A stretch of DNA of 7,400 nucleotides from an uncultured Alistipes sp. (lineage in GTDB: Bacteria > Bacteroidota > Bacteroidia > Bacteroidales > Rikenellaceae). A model generated the notes under the pieces. That model did not search any database. It was not told the DNA's origin and worked only from the letters and a program-made list of their open reading frames with translations. Each line of letters begins with the position of its first letter. Positions within the stretch are counted from its first letter, which is position 1. Shown piece after piece: positions 6,176 to 7,400 of this stretch. The DNA lies in the NCBI GenBank assembly GCA_900770585.1, contig CAAGKW010000025.1, forward strand, positions 1 to 7,400, in the 5' to 3' direction. A program made the position numbers and the translations under genes.

Positions 6176-6217
6176 AAGCCTACAAGAAATTGATTATCAA
6201 TCTTGTGGGCTTTTTTT
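6176..6217 (+). terminator. Terminator of tRNA-Ser
   Basis: A 12-bp stem with one T-G wobble (6176-6187 with 6201-6212) is followed by seven T (6211-6217). The loop itself can form a small inner helix (TTGA/TCAA). It ends the tRNA transcript eight bases after the discriminator. If integration was at the tRNA 3' end, this terminator is carried by the element. Confidence 0.85.
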
Positions 6218-6229
6218 ATGCCCAAAAAG

Positions 6230-6385
6230 ATGCACCAAAAATGCACCGACCCCGTTTCTACGCACTTCTATGGGCGTTTTTCAAATCCCACATATCCCAT
6301 ACAATCCATCCCATTTTGCTTGCTTGCCTAACAGCACAAAATGGGGCGTGTAATTTTTCTGCCGTTTTCGTCAAAAAAATGCACG
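6230..6385. repeat. Three ATGCAC(C/G) direct repeats, possible recombinase arm sites
   Basis: ATGCACC occurs at 6230-6236 and 6241-6247, an 11-base spacing (one helical turn). ATGCACG occurs at 6379-6385. All three lie in A-rich context (AAAGATGCACC, AAAAATGCACC, AAAAAATGCACG). Short direct repeats between a tRNA end and a tyrosine integrase are typical arm-type binding sites, but no binding data exist for this one. Confidence 0.45.
6310..6345. repeat. 9-bp inverted repeat in the att region
   Basis: CCCATTTTG (6310-6318) and CAAAATGGG (6337-6345) form a perfect inverted repeat with an 18-base spacer. No T run follows on either strand, so it is unlikely to be a terminator. It could be a binding site for an excisionase or integrase dimer, or a recombination structure. 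Confidence 0.5.
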
Positions 6386-6411
6386 AAAAAAGGAACCACT
6401 TTCGTAGTTCC
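6386..6411 (-). terminator. Terminator of the integrase gene
   Basis: On the minus strand, GGAAC (6411-6407) pairs with GTTCC (6396-6392). One mismatch separates this from two further pairs, which enclose a GAAA tetraloop of the stable GNRA class. Six T follow (plus-strand A at 6386-6391). It begins 3 bases beyond the integrase stop codon. Confidence 0.85.
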
Positions 6412-6414
6412 CTT

Positions 6415-7400
6415 CTAAAAATGTCGCTCCATCAGCATCCGCCTTTTCTTATCTCCGATAGCAAAATATGGTCTCATTGCCCTAAAATCCTCGTGTCCAG
6501 TATATGACCTAATCATCTCTTCTGTCCAACCTTCTTCTGCACAATGAACGACAAAAGTTCTTCTTCCTGCGTGTGTGGCGATGATGTCGCATACCTTGGC
6601 GGTGATGTCGCTTCGGTCAGTTCCGCAATACTCGGTTTTACTAACCTCCCTCGTTATTCCCAATCGGCACGCAATCTTCTTCAAGCACTTATTCATCTTC
6701 TGATTTGACTTCCTTGGGAAAAGCAGTCCCTTATCAGTATCCCTGTCCTTATACTTCATATAGATACTCTTGCTGTATTCATTCAAGAAGATGGTAGGAG
6801 CATCGTCAGTCTTCTTGCTCACGATGGTGAATGATGTCGGGTCATCGGGGTTGTCAAAATGAGATTTCTTCAATAACGCCAAATCACTATGCCTTAATGA
6901 TGTCGCACAGCAGAAGCAAAATCTGTCCCTTGCTAACTCCAAGTCCTTTTCAAGTTCGTCAAACTCATAATTGTAAAACAGCAAAAACTCATCCCAAGTC
7001 AGATAGTTGAATGGTGTCGGTTTCGCAGTCCTCAATTTCTTAACCTTGTGTTTCATTACATCGCTGCCATACTTCAAATATCCATTCTCATATGCCCAAT
7101 CCAAAATCCTCCTAAAACAGAACATATGGTTTTCAATCGTAGTATTGATATATCCCTCGCCGATGAGGAAGTTCTGGTATTCGTCCAATGTCGCACCCGT
7201 AATCTTGTCCATCATCAATTTCGGGTTCATCTTACGAACACCGCTCTGCACAGCACTCAATTTGTCAAATGAGGGGTGTTCCCAGAGTTTCTTTCTGTTT
7301 TTGTGGCTGTTCTTTGCAGGTTTCCAATTCTCCTCCTTGCTTTTGACCTCCACATAAATCTTTGCAAACTCGTCAAATGTCAGACCCTTAATCCTTGTGA
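6415..7400 (-). CDS. int: Tyrosine recombinase / site-specific integrase, 3' part
   Basis: This enzyme integrates and excises its element through a 3'-phosphotyrosine intermediate. The window shows 327 residues; the frame is open to the right edge, starting there with TRIKGLTFDEFAKIY, so the true start lies beyond 7400. An in-frame GTG at 7353 is internal. A core-binding helical domain occupies about residues 50-130 (TGATLDEYQNFL, HMFCFRRILDWAYENGYL). The catalytic domain has the full set: Arg169 (CATSLRHSDL), Lys195/196 (IVSKKTDDAP), His276 and Arg279 (THAGRRTF), His302 (YTGHED) and Tyr311 (MRPYFAIGD). The catalytic domain and C-terminus are intact in this window, with no frameshift, so the enzyme is probably active. 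The type is the Bacteroidetes phage/ICE integrase family. GC content is lower than in the host genes. It faces the tRNA-Ser and ends in its own terminator. Confidence 0.95.
   Translation of the reverse strand, partial: TRIKGLTFDEFAKIYVEVKSKEENWKPAKNSHKNRKKLWEHPSFDKLSAVQSGVRKMNPKLMMDKITGATLDEYQNFLIGEGYINTTIENHMFCFRRILDWAYENGYLKYGSDVMKHKVKKLRTAKPTPFNYLTWDEFLLFYNYEFDELEKDLELARDRFCFCCATSLRHSDLALLKKSHFDNPDDPTSFTIVSKKTDDAPTIFLNEYSKSIYMKYKDRDTDKGLLFPRKSNQKMNKCLKKIACRLGITREVSKTEYCGTDRSDITAKVCDIIATHAGRRTFVVHCAEEGWTEEMIRSYTGHEDFRAMRPYFAIGDKKRRMLMERHF

Larger units (their letters stand above)
6169..7400. mobile_element. One end of an integrated element at tRNA-Ser (partial)
   Basis: Base composition drops right of the tRNA. 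Hand-counted 60-base stretches give 37-40% GC in the integrase against 58% in recF. A tyrosine recombinase gene is the first gene after the tRNA and points towards it. Elements integrated at tRNA 3' ends usually restore the tRNA, so the left att core probably lies within the tRNA 3' half and the true left border could be a few tens of bases before 6169. The far end, the second att copy and the cargo are outside the window, so prophage, ICE and genomic island cannot be told apart. Confidence 0.7.

Noticed and set aside
6007..6246. 79-codon minus-strand frame containing [18 protein letters not shown]
   Set aside because: This is the well-known false protein made by translating the antisense strand of a tRNA-Ser gene.
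6190..6507. 105-codon plus-strand frame over the att region and integrase 3' end
   Set aside because: It begins inside the tRNA terminator loop, overlaps the integrase on the other strand and has no recognisable family features.
6421..7194. Five copies of ATGTCGC in the integrase gene, in all three codon phases
   Set aside because: The related GATGTCG string is also frequent in host genes of this window (for example near 928, 4166, 5228 and 5355), so it looks like general sequence bias rather than a site.
7351..7353. GTG at 7351-7353 as the integrase start
   Set aside because: The frame continues upstream to the window edge with family-like sequence (LTFDEFAKIY), so the start lies outside.

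Overview
The window reads as chromosome of a Bacteroidales gut bacterium, most like an Alistipes/Rikenellaceae relative. The genus is inferred and not proven. Supporting signs are a fused DAHP synthase/type II chorismate mutase, a large fimbrillin-type lipoprotein, a recF plus DUF721 pair divergent from a membrane-anchored TPR gene, AT-rich leaders without strong Shine-Dalgarno sites, and five promoters of the Bacteroidetes sigma type (-7 TAnnTTTG with a TTTG-like -33 about 20 bases upstream).

Layout, left to right. (1) 1-611 (+) is the 3' end of the DAHP synthase/chorismate mutase gene, closed by a strong terminator (636-663). (2) A promoter at 707-738 starts a two-gene unit: a 51-residue acidic small protein (822-977, a gene too short for routine calling) and, 13 bases later, a 587-residue fimbrillin-like surface lipoprotein (991-2754). 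(3) Two back-to-back terminators (2780-2810 and 2826-2851) separate this unit from the convergent recF-DUF721 pair (2855-4250, minus). (4) A 147-base divergent promoter region leads to recF on one side and the TPR membrane protein (4398-5093, +) on the other. (5) A hairpin at 5115-5150 separates the TPR gene from a convergent lipoprotein metallo-beta-lactamase-fold hydrolase (5169-5921, minus). (6) A divergent region carries the hydrolase promoter and a near-perfect promoter for tRNA-Ser(UGA) (6084-6168). (7) Directly after the tRNA the base composition falls and a tyrosine recombinase gene (6415 to beyond 7400, minus) points back at the tRNA. This is the classical layout of one end of an integrated element (prophage, ICE or island) in a tRNA-Ser gene. 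The 217 bases between tRNA terminator and integrase stop hold short direct and inverted repeats that could be recombinase binding sites, and the integrase terminator.

Functionally most of the window is housekeeping: aromatic amino acid entry, gap repair, an envelope TPR protein and a serine tRNA. The accessory parts are the small-protein/fimbrillin unit and the end of the integrated element. The best candidates for something not yet described are the small acidic protein upstream of the fimbrillin and whatever cargo lies to the right of the integrase, outside this window. I saw no CRISPR array, transposase or rRNA.
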